From Pomacea canaliculata (taxonomy: Eukaryota > Mollusca > Gastropoda > Architaenioglossa > Ampullariidae): a stretch of DNA of 64,000 nt. The notes under the pieces are model-generated. The model was not told the DNA's origin and searched no databases. It saw nothing but the letters and a program-made list of their open reading frames with translations. The stretch lies in the NCBI RefSeq assembly GCF_003073045.1, contig NC_037593.1, positions 11,850,735 through 11,914,734 of the forward strand, read 5' to 3'. Shown here piece by piece: positions 12,001 to 22,700 of this stretch (positions within the stretch are counted from its first letter, which is position 1; each line of letters opens with the position of its first letter). Position numbers and translations under genes: made by a program.

Positions 12001-15000
12001 GTAGCACGTTACCTTCACGCGGACGTTGGCGGAGAAGCCGAGGCCGTGGAGGGAAAAGGTCGCGAATGCACGTTCGCGCCCGCTCCGTTGCTCCAGCAGA
12101 GTATACAGCTCATCGATGGTCCAGCCGTTCAGTTTCAGTTCATCATAGGTGTAGCCCAGCTGCGCGTAGCTGCACGAAAGATGCACGAATTACTAAGCGT
12201 TTCATCTTTCTTAAGCACCTGCGGAGTTGATATAGTCTGTACAGCTGCAGTCAGAAGCATTTTTCTACCTTATTGCCATAAAAAACATGAACCAAACAAA
12301 TTGACTTTTGACATACCTGAAGAGTTGATTGGCCGTACTATAGGTCCTAGTCAGAGCGACGGGGTTCGTGTCATCATCGAAAGGCTGGAGTTTCTGGCGG
12401 AAGAGCTCCACGCTGCAGTCGGCATGGTTGTAGGCTTTGTTACGCTTCTTCTGCAGCGCCTGCCAGATGGCCCAGATACGGTCGACGTTGGAATGGTGAA
12501 GGAAGAAGATGGGGTCATAGGAGGTCCACTCCAGCGTTGACATGGAGTACTCGTGGCGACCACCCACCAGGTAGTGGATGTTGTTGTGCGCCACCTCGAA
12601 CTGTACCTCAAACTGACAATAATCGTCCTGTTCCAGGGCGTCCAGTATCAGGTTCAGGAGGCGGGTGTTCTGTCCAGGGGCCACAGACTCGAACAGGCGC
12701 TCGTCCACAGCACGGGCGGTGCGCACTTTTGTGGTGTCCACGTTGATCTCGCCGGAGAACCAGGCATTTCGTTTTCCAAGGCCACCTGCAGGATCTCTGA
12801 AGATGGGATCCTTGATATTTGGAATAAAAATGGAAAATGACATCCCGGCAACGGCGTATGTGTGTTTGGGAAGTGGGAAAACTAATAGAAATAAGGGGAA
12901 AAAAAACGATTTCTGTCCTCTTGAGACACGCGCTTGTGCATAAACATGCACGAACACTATTAGGGATTTAAATTATCATTATATAGTGTTTTACACGTGA
13001 GACTTCTGGTTATAATCACTGTTTTTTTTTTTTGCAAGCCATATACTACAACAGTAAACGTTAGCACACGCCTTCCAAAATCAATCATTAGACGACAAGT
13101 TACGTGAACAAACTGCCCATCAGAGGGCTAAGATCGGTAACATAGAAAAAACAACAACATTCGCAGCAGTTTTCCTTCTAAATAAGGAGTTTTTTTTTAC
13201 CGCAGTTTTATTCTGCTACTTATCGTAAAGATGTAGAACACACGTTACATGTATAACACACATTATCTGTACAACAAAGAGTCACGTTACCTGCACAAGG
13301 GTCGGCAATTCTTTCAGTGGTTTTGTCCAGTCCCAGTAAGGGATGCCAATGTTGGTCAATCCTTTTTTCACCAGCAGCTGCTCCAGCTGCACGACGTACA
13401 GGCGGTGCCACTGAGGGAAGGTGGCCATGCCGTGTACGCAGCACGCTACGTTTTTATCGTTAACTACACATCTGGACGGCTTTCCATGGTAACCGGCTAG
13501 CGCCGCGAAGCCACTGTCCGAGCTGTCCTTTTCGAGCTCTAGCAGATAGTTCTGGAGGCTCAGGACTTCCTGAGGCGTCAGATCTTTCACATTCTTTCTG
13601 GTCAGAGATGCTGGATGGACAGTTCAAAGGGAAAGTGAAGTTACCATGGAGACCTGAACTGTTCTATTGTACCGCAGCTGCTGTTATAGCCCTTAAATCC
13701 ATTGACTACAATAGTTTCTACGACAAGCAAATCCTTGTACTACGATAGTTCATGTGGACAAGTAATCTTTCGACTGGTCTATGGTCGATTGATATTATCA
13801 AACGTAATATGTTCACTGCCTTCGTTGTTATGGTCAGTAAACCAGTTGACTATCATATTTTCAATGACCTCCAAATTGACTACTGTAGCTCCTAGATATT
13901 CCCTCTGGCCATTAAATTCATTTTCCAACGACCAGTAAATATTTAAATGATTAAAGCTAGATATTATAAAAGATACATTCTGTGACTATTATTTTCGCTG
14001 TAGCGGTAAATTCCTTAGTTACTATCTTTGTTATTCTTGATTTAAAATAAAAACTAATACATTAAAATACTCATTTTTATAAATGTCAAGTTCGTCAACT
14101 ATACACTTGTAAACATTGCTATTGTTAAAAATAGAAGTGTCTATACAATATCTGCGAGTACGTGTAAGGAAGATAATCTAAAAAAATATTATACCATATA
14201 GTTTGAGACAATTAAAAACAATTTAATTATCTGTTATCTTGTTCTAAATATAGGTTGTCGAAATCATGTATTATCGAGAAAAGTATTACGATAATAGTAG
14301 AGTTTTCTCTTAAAGACGTTCTGTATAAGAAAAATAAAAACCAAAAAAAGAAAAAAAATGGAATTGGGGAGAAGAGTCAAATTCCAACACTACTGATACA
14401 TCTGTCGCCCCCCATACGATGGTTTTGCTAACTACATGCTGACACGACCCAAAGGGGGGCGGCGGCGAAGGTAGAAGCAATGAAACCGATGACAATGAAG
14501 TGAATGATCGAGACCAGAATCAGAAACGAACATACCTGACACCACTGAAGTCTGTGGACAAAAACAAAATTGGTAGGTAAATTAATGTTGGCAGCCTGTA
14601 AGTGTGATTCTGCTAGCTCCCTCTCTCTCTCTCACTCTCTCTCTCTCACTCACTCACACACACACGTGTACAAACACACAAATATACACCAAAACTGGCA
14701 AACCCACAGACATAAACATACTAATCAACAATAGCACCTGTATACACGCGGTCAGCTATACGTACATATGAACAGAGAGTTTTTGCACGACCAGCGGATG
14801 GTGTGGGCTTCTACAATACCCGCTAATAATCCTTTTGAATGCTAACAGTAATCAAACTTTCCTCTCTTCAAGTCTCATATTCCTATTCAACATTCTGAGT
14901 GCTTTAAAGTTTTTGATAAAATTGTTTCTTTACTTTTGGCTACATCTGAACTTCTTCTTTGAATGAAACTTAAACCAAACAAATAAGCAAATCTTTTTCG

Positions 15001-15423
15001 AGCATATGAACAGCAACAATCCTATGCTATCTTCTAAAGCTGTTTTCACATTGTACAGCAAAGTTTAATTAAAAAAAACAACAACAACAACAACGATTTA
15101 GTTATATCTGTCGGAGAATCCATGATTTTCTCTCTTCATTGTGCTGATTTTTTGTTGTTGAAATCACATCTTTAATGAAAGTCAGAGTCGGGATTAACTG
15201 TCTTATTTCTGTACTAAGGAGACAAGTATAAATCCTGCTTCTTAACCAGTTTGCCATCAATTTTTCCATATTAAAATATTGTTGATATTTATTATTAAAC
15301 AACATTTATGTACGACGAATTGATTCGCCCTAGTCATCGACATTCCTCAAAAAAAAAAAAAAAAAGTCAAGTACCTACCTGCACAAGGAGTGCTAGCAGC
15401 ACTGATGCCCAGAGAGATGTCAT
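1..15423 (-). CDS. Molluscan hemocyanin, 5' part (signal peptide, FUs a-e, start of f)
   Basis: Extracellular copper oxygen carrier of the hemolymph. Nineteen exons chain in one frame on the minus strand: 15379-15423, 14536-14551, 13291-13610, 12317-12810, 12013-12169, 11464-11743, 10349-10611, 9868-10056, 8812-9382, 7917-8141, 7419-7708, 5458-6406, 3862-4954, 3108-3259, 2562-2895, 1427-2036, 796-975, 287-416 and 1-81. All junctions are GT-AG and exon lengths agree with the phases; together they code for about 2,126 residues. Five complete FUs are present, each with CuA motifs (FHG-type His, C-x-HG, FP-x-WHRL) and CuB motifs (HN-x-x-H, LHHS-x-x-DR). Family members have eight FUs (a-h), so about three lie beyond the left edge. 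The order a to f fits what I recall of keyhole-limpet hemocyanin: the FU-a/FU-b linker has the same F/W-TDP pattern and FU-f starts with the same RRDLST-like stretch. The family is certain; FU letters rest on position after the signal peptide. Confidence 0.97.
287..2895 (-). CDS. Hemocyanin functional unit e (exons 15-18)
   Basis: Fifth unit, four exons: 2562-2895 (FHALP, CCVHG, FPQWHRL), 1427-2036 (IAHNAIH and LLHHSSTDR), 796-975 (beta domain with NILGG) and 287-416 (terminal beta strands, sequons NVS and NGT). Internal introns are phase 2, 0 and 0. The normally near-invariant YWDW-T core reads YWDTIGP across the first internal intron, and the CuB loop has SST rather than SN-x. All six copper-ligand histidines remain, so it should still bind oxygen. 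Ends in YKPAK and joins FU-f by a phase-1 intron. Confidence 0.94.
3108..4954 (-). CDS. Hemocyanin functional unit d (exons 13-14)
   Basis: Fourth unit. One long exon of 1,093 nt (3862-4954) codes for the entire copper domain and most of the beta domain: [29 protein letters not shown] and FLHHSNVDR. Exon 14 (3108-3259) adds the last ~50 residues. The only internal intron is phase 2, splitting the Lys codon of DRLYK. There is a sequon at RNVS next to CuA and another at FNGS. A second acidic/Cys insertion (CNHDAGEF) is present in the beta domain. Linker introns on both sides are phase 1. Confidence 0.95.
5458..7708 (-). CDS. Hemocyanin functional unit c (exons 11-12)
   Basis: Third unit, in only two exons. 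Exon 11 (7419-7708) carries CuA (FHGQP, CCPHG, FPHWHRL). Exon 12 (5458-6406) carries the YWDWT core, CuB ([16 protein letters not shown]) and the whole beta domain. The single internal intron is phase 0, between RGFK and DGLPYWDW. Sequons are visible at KNET, KNES and SNST, so the unit is probably N-glycosylated. Its internal intron holds a 694-bp Kolobok-like element. Joined to FU-d by a phase-1 intron. Confidence 0.95.
6610..7303 (+). mobile_element. Kolobok-like DNA transposon remnant with THAP-domain start
   Basis: A 694-bp insertion in the intron between hemocyanin exons 11 and 12, antisense to that gene. Its ends are inverted repeats: AGGGATTCTAAAGGC on the left and, reversed, AGGGATACTCAAGGC on the right (2 mismatches in 15), each flanked by TTAA (6606-6609 and 7304-7307). 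Inside, an ATG at 6831 opens 41 codons (stop at 6954-6956) starting [13 protein letters not shown] and continuing [10 protein letters not shown], the C-x4-C ... FP pattern of a THAP zinc finger. A THAP domain together with TTAA target duplication is typical of Kolobok transposases. The DDE catalytic part is absent, so this is a non-autonomous, decayed copy. Superfamily is inference; the ends are seen. Confidence 0.65.
7917..10611 (-). CDS. Hemocyanin functional unit b (exons 7-10)
   Basis: Second oxygen-binding unit. Exon 7 (10349-10611) holds CuA (FHGLP, CCIHG, FPHWHRL). Exon 8 (9868-10056) holds YWDWT. Exon 9 (8812-9382) holds CuB ([16 protein letters not shown]). Exon 10 (7917-8141) holds the beta domain with AVLGG and the FDRV segment. 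Internal introns are phase 0 (after LFVVQ), phase 0 and phase 1. The CuB region reads [10 protein letters not shown] where most units have HN-x-IH, but both ligand histidines are kept. The unit ends IIHDDGD and leads into FU-c through a phase-1 intron. Confidence 0.95.
10644..10815. repeat. Degenerate ~32-bp tandem repeat in hemocyanin intron 6
   Basis: About five poorly conserved units begin with TTTGACA(A/G)TGTAAC-like sequence at spacings of 31-33 bp, for example at the TTTGATAGTGTA, TTTGACAATGTA, TTAAGCAGTGTA and TTTGACAATTTTA starts. It is an old minisatellite between FU-a and FU-b. Unit boundaries were judged by eye. Confidence 0.5.
11464..13610 (-). CDS. Hemocyanin functional unit a (exons 3-6)
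   Basis: First oxygen-binding unit. Exon 3 carries CuA: the first His in YHGKP, then the CCVHG site whose Cys-x-His forms the thioether bridge known in molluscan units, then FPQWHRL and the YWDWT core. Exon 4 carries CuB ([16 protein letters not shown]) with the FEVQFE stretch ahead of it. Exons 5 and 6 code for the beta-sandwich domain, including FILGG and the SVNGTEL stretch, which holds an N-glycosylation sequon. Internal introns are phase 0 (after LPTLVQ), phase 2 and phase 0. The unit ends in GWTD and joins FU-b by a phase-1 intron. An [16 protein letters not shown] acidic stretch in exon 6 resembles the extra Cys-containing loop of FU-a in other gastropod hemocyanins. Confidence 0.95.
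13690..13920. repeat. Possible degenerate ~33-bp tandem repeat in hemocyanin intron 2
   Basis: Units starting TTGACTACAATAGTT, TTGTACTACGATAGTT, TTCGACTGGTCTATGG and later TTGACTATCATA and TTGACTACTGTAG recur at roughly 33-bp spacing with many changes. It may be a decayed minisatellite like the one in intron 6. Evidence is weak. Confidence 0.3.
14536..15423 (-). CDS. Hemocyanin signal-peptide exons 1 and 2
   Basis: Exon 1 (15379-15423) starts at the ATG at 15423-15421 and codes for [15 protein letters not shown]. Exon 2 is a micro-exon of 16 nt (14536-14551) coding for TSVVS plus one base. Joined to exon 3 this gives a hydrophobic secretion signal with likely cleavage around VVS/A or SA/S, just before the TRKNVKDLT start of FU-a. 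The donors are GTAGGT and GTATGT. The intron into FU-a is phase 1, like the introns between FUs. The start is chosen because it is the only ATG giving a signal peptide in frame with FU-a, and a TATA box lies about 90 bp upstream. Confidence 0.88.
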
Positions 15424-15512
15424 GGTCGCAAGAGGTGCAACTGCAACGAGGTGCAGTGCGGACAATCTTCTGTCACTGGAAGATCGTGAGGCTCCCAGAG
15501 ACGTGGACCGAC

Positions 15513-15519
15513 ATTTATA
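15513..15519 (-). promoter_or_regulatory. TATA box of the hemocyanin gene
   Basis: The minus strand reads GTATAAATG here (TATAAAT at 15519-15513). A start of transcription 25-30 bp downstream would fall near 15485-15490, leaving a 5'-UTR of about 65 nt before the ATG at 15423. Position and spacing fit a focused TATA promoter for a highly expressed gene. The motif is seen; its use is inferred. Confidence 0.6.
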
Positions 15520-17954
15520 CTGACTGGACGATGACACGCGACACCACTGACCCCGCGGAGTCAGAACAGTCTATTTCGCATGGAGGAAGGGCAGGGTCCT
15601 TATGTGACTACATCATTGTCATTTTTCCTCTTTCTTCATCTTCCACATCCCCATTTTCTCTCCCAAGTAAGTGTTGTATCAGGCATTGGTTTAACCCCGA
15701 ATATTCCAAAATATTCAACTTTTGACTATAATTGTAATGCAGCTTTAATTATTATTTTCACTATAGTTTCTTTTTATCCTTTTATTCTATGACTCAGCGG
15801 TTTTGCCAAGTCTTTGGACCCTCTGCTGGAATAATGAGTTCTTCTAAGGATATTTATTTCAGCGATTGCAATGCGTTGCAAAAATTGCATTTATCAGCAT
15901 GCCAAGCTACAAGATATTAATAAGCCATTAAGATATCTGCACTGGGTTAATGAAGGTCAGCGCAAGTTAATTGTCGTAATTAGGAAAGATGTAATTAAGA
16001 TGAGCTGTGATTGTTGCGTGATGCATTTCTTATTTAGGACAATTAGTCAGCATTTCACTATGGGGTCAGTCTGTTCCCTCAGCTGACTCTTCTTAAAGTC
16101 GACATTGATAATGTAAAAAAGAGAGCAAGAGTTAAGCGTTAAAGGACTCGGCTCTCCTGCCATCCTGCAATCCTGAAGCGCGCTTACCCAGCCTCTTACC
16201 CAACCCGAGATAGCGGTTACCCAGAAACTTTTATTTTTTAATCCTTTACATTGTTTGTGAAAACACAAGTGAATGACTCTGTTTTTGTTTTGATTTTTTT
16301 TATGTTTTGTTTTTTGTTTGTTTGTTTGTTTTTGTTGTTGTTGTTTTTTTGGGTTTTTTTACTTGATCAGCTCTGTACTCTTATAAAACTGCAGACATTA
16401 ATATTGTTTTAATTTTAGAAAGCAAGAAACATTTGTCCTCCCATCTCCCAAACTCTGTTGTAGCAACCCACAATATTGTCCCACATTGGATATCTCCGTG
16501 TATGGCTGCGTAGGACAGAAGGCATTATTTAATTTTTGGGGGAGATCTTTTTTGTCTAACCTTCTGTGAGTGCAAAATAATACTTGCTCGAGGAATATCA
16601 TTTAGTCAGAATGAATAAACTCAACTTTCTTCTTTTGCAGCTTCTTGACCGCTAATTAATTTAATTTTTCGCGTTGTTTGTTTCAATCGCAAGTTTCCTT
16701 CTTCATCCTGCGAATGGCTGATGCATGTACAACGGTACCTTTTATTTTCGGGGAATTTGCGAAATGTCAGTTAGATAAACTTTCCTTACTCGATGGCTCA
16801 TGTGTCGAGAATTCATTTTTCTGTCAAACTAACGAAAATAACTAGTTCTCCACCCAATTTTAGGTAAATTGCTAATGTCCATGAAATACGATGGATGAGT
16901 GACGACTTACTATGTATAAAGATGCAATTTTCTGCCATCGTCTCCAACTACCATCACCACCACTATTGTTGCTGCGACCATTGCAGCAGTTCAACTCTTC
17001 CATTCGTGCATTCTGAGCCCACTCTTGTGATTCTCAAGAATTAGCCATGGCACTTTATCATTAAAAGTATTAGTCTTATGCAATGAAACGCGTACTGTGA
17101 ACGCTGTGAACCTTTCAAGATCTTAAGCTGCATCCTCATAATCTTACCTCTCTCTCATTCTTTCTCTCTCTCTCTCTCTCACTTTGTGTGTGTGTTCTGT
17201 TTCTGGTTGTTGCGTTTGGGGGAGGGGTCAATAATTTTTATTTTATTTGGGAATGTTTTCCTTCTTTTCCTTATTTTAATTTTAGGACTTGTTAACATCT
17301 TTTGCAAGCATTGCTTCATAAGCTTATCATTGTTAAAATTTGCTTACATTAATTTTTTCAGGAAGGGAAAAAAACTGTTCAGCAACACTCTCTTAATATT
17401 CCTTGCAACTGTCTCAGAAGTAGTGAGACAGACTGACGGATACAACAGATGGACTAGTCAAAGGTCATCGAAACATTTACTCATCCACTCATTTGGGGAC
17501 AGCCAGCGATGGGTTATGAATGAGATAAATACTTATTACATTCGGTGCACGAAGGCATCATGTGCTGACAAGGCGAAATCCTAGAGGACTAGTTTACCAC
17601 TTCACTATCTTTCATTAATTATAGAGTCGGAAAGATGACACGACAGACGGGCAGAAATCACAACGCAGTTGAAGATGAAGCGGGTAGAATGTGTGGAAGG
17701 TGAGAAGAAACTGATGAATGATAGACATTTTTTTGGGAGGGAGGTTGGGGGAAGGAAGGAGAATGTCAGCATGACCCTAGGTCATCTCTTTTTCATAACC
17801 GCAATTTCAGTCTCATTTTGTATCCACCACCATCCACAGCTGAAACAACACTTTACTCTTCACATTTCTTCTGACATCTTAATAACGGCGTCGCCTTTTT
17901 TTCATCAAGATGACAAAAGACGACATTGCAATGATGACAGCAAAGCAAAGATAT
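15520..17954. other. Region upstream of hemocyanin without recognised gene
   Basis: AT-rich DNA upstream of the hemocyanin promoter. It contains T-rich low-complexity tracts (about 16,290-16,365) and a TC/TG microsatellite near 17,155-17,195. An open frame of 132 codons at 17,186-17,584 is rich in Phe, Leu and Ile but matches no family I know and starts in the microsatellite, so I do not call it a gene. Confidence 0.5.
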
Positions 17955-18240
17955 ACGAGAGTGGAGAAGAGAACATCATAGATGGCAGCTGCATGGAAGA
18001 AATTAGCATCAAGAGTTTAGCACCAGTGGACAGGCCAAGCAGGATTTAGCTCAGCAACACCATCAGGTTTGCTACCAAACACAGACTGGTCCCTCAAAGT
18101 TTCCATATGTTGTTGGAATGCCAGACGTGGACTCTGCTAGCCGGCACAGAAGAAAGAATTTAGATATTCAAGACCAAGTGCCTGAGGAAACTGCCCCGGA
18201 TTCCTTGAAACGTTAGACAGATGAATAAGTCAGGCGCAAC
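17955..18240 (+). mobile_element. LINE reverse-transcriptase relic
   Basis: Read in two frames, this stretch keeps the C-terminal reverse-transcriptase pattern common in invertebrate non-LTR elements: GSCMEEISI, then RPSRIWLSNTIRFATK, then CQTWTLLAGTEERI and KTKCLRKLPRIP. These correspond to the usual GS-C-x-E-I-x-I-R, RL-x-RIW-x-S/C-NTI and YG-x-ETWTLL ... KCLRKLLRI segments. In-frame stops and at least one frame change show it is dead. Only about 95 codons remain; no ends are visible. It is a different lineage from the LINE at 24.5-27.7 kb, whose matching segment reads [11 protein letters not shown]. Confidence 0.7.
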
Positions 18241-18492
18241 TGCTTGTATCAAGTAGAAGTAGTTCATTCTTGTATACAATGCTGCCGTTTGGAAGGACTC
18301 ATAGTCTTTTTCTTTTTAAAAAAAAATACACAAATACTATTTGTTCCGAAAAAGGTGAAGATGTTATCGTTTCGGAAGAGTTTTGTAAAGCCCATTTACA
18401 ATTCGGCATCACGCTTGGGGCTGAAGTAACGTTTTTTCCCAATGTGCCAGTCAGACTTCACGTTTGATTTTTGTTTTTTGGCGTTCGTGAAG

Positions 18493-19768
18493 TCACTGGC
18501 TGAGATCTGGAAGAAAAAAAAAAAATGTTGATGAAAATTTATATTCACAGGAAAAAGTATTGCAGCATATTTAGGCAAGAGTGAATATATGTGGACGACA
18601 CGTTTAACACATCCTAGCACACATACATTTCAAACATTATTGTTAAGTGAATTTTGTCTTTGTGACTTTTTTTCTCTGTCATTTATTATTACACCCTCTC
18701 CCACATATAAACGACGCATGAATCCACACATACAATGCACGCACGCATCCACATGCACGCTCGCGCGATCGCACACACACACACACTACCTTCGAAGAGG
18801 ACCAGGTTGAAGCCTGCACCACGCATGAGCGTCGCACTCTCTAGCTGTGCTCGGACATTTCTCTTCTGAGAGGAGTAGACAAGTAAGAGATAGTGTAAGT
18901 AGATATTCAACGAACGATTTTAATAGACTCACAGCATATCACAAAATGTTAGACAACTGACACACGAGGAATGACCTTATGAGACCTACACATTTATCTG
19001 CACTAGGGCGCGCACACATATATTTATGACCACACGCGAGCATGCATATAAACAACATATGTAGACAATGGGTCTGGTTTTTGTTGGTCAATCACTTTTC
19101 AGACCTCATCATTAAAGTGTCTAATCGTTCGATCTGTCTCTTAGCTGTTGTCTTTTTCATTGATGCTAGCTCCATCCAGTTTCACTCTCTTGTACGTTTT
19201 AGTGTGTGTGTGAGAGAGAGAGAGAGAGAAAGACGAAAGAAAGACAGAGAGGGAGCGGGACATAAATCTATTTTTGAGTTTCCCTACAAACAGCAGAATT
19301 TTTCTGTAGGTTGAAACAGGTGATCAAATAATTAAAGCAAATTAAAACGGTAAAACCATACCATCAATAACAGCAATTAAAAGGAGGCAATTCCCTTTAA
19401 AAAAAAAAAAAAAAAAAGACCGGTTATTAGTGTATCTCTGTGCGTATGTGTGCGCGCACTTGCTTTTCTGCATTCAAGACTGCGCGCCTGTACCGACGAG
19501 CAAGCAAAGCCCTCGTGTGACGCACGACTCACATCACCGACGAGGCGGACAGGTCGAATGAGACCCAAGAGAGTGGCGGTGCGCACCACGCAGGTGTAGA
19601 TGGAGAAGGTGATGGCGAGCACGACTCGCTTGATGATGACTAGCAGCACGTACATCGCCATCAGCAGGCAGTGCAGTATCAGCCCCACAATCACGTCCAC
19701 ACGGCGCTGGCGCGTCAGGACTGACCACTTCTGTCCACTCAGCTTGATAATCTCCATCAACCACATCG
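18493..19768 (-). CDS. Unrecognised multi-pass membrane protein, three 3' coding exons
   Basis: Three exons chain by phase: 19533-19768, 18790-18865 and 18493-18506 (stop TGA at 18495-18493). The first codes for a basic stretch (TRQRRVD) followed by two long hydrophobic helices, around DVIVGLILHCLLMAMYVLLV and VLAITFSIYTCVV, then LIRPVRLVGD. The second adds KRNVRAQLESATLMRGAG and the protein ends FEDLSQ. Splice sites are GT-AG with phases 1 (entry), 0 and 1. The first exon needs a phase-1 upstream exon. A stretch at about 20,164-20,252 with a CAG acceptor and weak donor is phase-compatible but not convincing, and a good donor (TCA/GTAAGT) at 21,125-21,130 could end a first exon. I do not recognise the family; the C-terminal tail may be cytoplasmic. 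Confidence 0.5.
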
Positions 19769-22700
19769 CTAGCCCAGGTCAAACGCCAAATCCTGTCCTT
19801 TTGTACTGGTTCTCTGTTGCAATGAATACCAAAATTGTCAACCGCAACGATTACAGTGTTTGTTAGAATGAATACTGGATGTGTTGCAATGAATATATTA
19901 TTTATTTTTCTATTTGTTTCTTGCAACAACTATAAATTTTGTTGGTAGTATTTCAGCAATAAATGGAGGGGAAAGAAGCAGATTTTTTTCTGTAAGTGGA
20001 GGGAGGAAGGTATGGGTTTCTTATTAAGTACAGACTTTAAAAAATTTTTTTTAAAAGTCCCGAGTAGTTCCCCATCTTGCTGTACGAATGTAAGAAGTGG
20101 ACTCTGCTTGAAAGGAGAATGCAGACAATAAAGATAAGTGCATGAGGAGCGCAAAACCGATGACGTTTTACGGACCACGGTCGCCACCCTTGTAGGACAC
20201 CAGGGACCCCTTCTCCCAACAGTCAACCGGTTCAAGCAAGTGTGGTTCGGCCCTGTGACGCCGAGACGGACAGAGAAAGAACTGGAAAACGTGAAGGAGT
20301 GGACTGGTCGTCAATAGTAGAGCTTGTTCAAGACAAACCCAAGTGGGGAGCCTTTTCAGCCGTTTCATCTACCCAGTTGTCCCCCTGACCTACGTCCCCT
20401 GATGATTAGTACGAATGGACTAGCAGAGCCGTTCGATCGTCAGCTGGTAACATCAATCAAAGTACGTATGTAATACATTTCGACGCTCACAATATTAGAT
20501 GATGAAGAAAGACAACAAACCATTCGCAGCTGGGCATCGTCGATTTCCGGAGCAGATCACCCAGCAAATGAGTAATTTGTATTGGATAGCCTTACTCCTG
20601 TCGAATCTTCTAGCCCTTGCTTTTTAACTCTTGTCTGTTTCGACCACGCAAATTATCAACCTAAAATCATACATTTGAATTTTCACCTCTCATCTGTCTA
20701 GAACTTCTGACGTCAAATCCTGGTGACGCAATGAAATAGACGCATGCTGATGTATCTCTACGTCATTCCGTCCTCTTACTAACACGTTCGTAGAATTCTA
20801 TCCCAGCTTCTCTATCTTTTAATATCGTATTTTCAATGCGACAGAATTTACACTTTTAACCACCGTCAAGTCCAGCTTTAATGAACTTGAAAAATGTTAC
20901 AAAACTGGATTCATTTATGTCATTTAAAGGAATATTACATCAACACACACACACACAGAGAAGGTACTATTTGATATGCAATGTAATACTGTTTGCCATC
21001 GAAGCCTTACTTTTGACGTATGAGTGGCTCATGGATCTAGAAACTTCTTTTCTAGGCCCACATGTCTACACCCTATATTGATACCCGATGCCTCTGTTCA
21101 GCCTCATAATGAAATAAATTCGACTTACTGATCGTCGGCCGCAGCCAAGACAGGGACTTTGGTACATCCGTTCAATTGAAAAAAAAAAATCATAATAAAC
21201 ATTTGAAAAGGGGGAAAAAATATGGTTATAGATCTCACTATGCAAAAATTAATCTCTCCCTCCTTTATTTCTCTTGTCACACATTTTTGAAAATCGAAAA
21301 AAAATTAGACATATCCAAATATACTGCTTGACGAATCGTTCTCTTTTCCTGATATTCGTCGATTTGTACATCTTCCTATATATTTGTTGGCTATAAAATC
21401 TGCGTCGGGTGTTGAGATGATGTGGTCTTGGGATGATATGGTCTTGAGACGAAATGACACTCTCACCCCCACCCCACCTCAAAAAACAAACAAACAAACA
21501 AAAAAACAGACACTTAACAAAAAGCAAGCAAGCGTTGAAACTTTTACGTCACCTGTCGCAATTTTCAGTATAAATTGGAAGAATATTAAGTTGAAAGAAA
21601 ATTTATTGATAGTTGACTTTGATCAAAACTAGGTTCAACCAAAACAGATGTTGCTGGACTCTCGCGCAAGCACTGGGATCATAGATACCAATCCCTTTCT
21701 GGTAATCATGTCATCCCGACCTGTATGTACCAGTCAGAGAAGATGCAGTGTCATGGTCAAATGCAAGCATGCAGTATCATTAAAAAAAGGCTCCCTTAAA
21801 GGTTGAACTTTCACTGTCCAGAAGTAAGGGTTAAGATGAGAGTATTTGTCGAGCCAGATAAAAGTAATTAACGAAGAATGGCAACTGGGTACCTGGCACT
21901 ATGGGTGTTCACCTTCCTTCTGGTCGAACAATTCTTTCCTGCCCTAATCTAAAAGTTTGGCCACAGGAATTCCCCCCCCCTCCCCGATTTTCAACATGCT
22001 TTTTGTTTATAGACAAGATGACTGTAAATTTTAATGTTACTGGCAATAACTTAATACACTAAAACAGTGCCATGGAAAGCATGTGACAGCAGTCTAGAAG
22101 ACCATACTTCCTGCTGGTAGCATTACCAGCAACATGCAGCAACACTGCTAACATACAACTGCCCAAAGTAACAACAAATAATGGCAGTGCTATACTTAGT
22201 ATATGGTTAAAAATGGTGTCACCAAAAACATGATAGTCAATGCTGCAGATGATAACAACAAAAAAATGTGAAGACATGGATAATGATGACCATATAGGAC
22301 AGTATCACACTCACTATGCAAGTGTGCATAAAGTGTATAAAATACACTGAATGAAATGAAATACAGTCTGAATGAAAACCAACAATTACAGTAATGACCA
22401 CATAAGTGAGCAAAATTCAGGATGAGGCAAGTCACAAAGCAATAATCTATAAAAATATGCAAATAATAATCAGGAAAGAAAAGTTACATGATGAAATAGT
22501 ATTTTCAAAGCATGAATTTTCATATATTTTATATAAGCAATAAACTGACAAAAGTAGCACAAACTGCTATGCTGATTTCATTCAAGAGATAATGAAAAAG
22601 CCACAGAACAGGAAAAAAAATATTCCTGAGAAGACAACAGTTTCAAACATTTAAAGCAAGAGATGATGATAAGCAAACCACTACAAAGGAAAAGATATAA

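Noticed and set aside
17186-17584. 132-codon open frame on the plus strand
   Set aside because: Starts in a TG microsatellite, is biased to Phe/Leu/Ile and ends without recognisable features; no homologous family known to me.
17669-18049. 126-codon open frame on the plus strand
   Set aside because: Only its last ~35 codons are meaningful, and those are the start of the LINE relic; the rest has no features.
18396-18506. Continuation of the last membrane-protein exon as a Lys-rich C-terminus (SDFTNAKKQ)
   Set aside because: It needs phase 0 entry, but the preceding exon ends in phase 1. The phase-1 reading gives a stop after DLSQ, so this is 3'-UTR.
20164-20252. Candidate upstream exon of the membrane-protein gene
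   Set aside because: Acceptor acceptable but donor (CC/GTAAAA) weak, and the two open frames give unrelated peptides. Not called.
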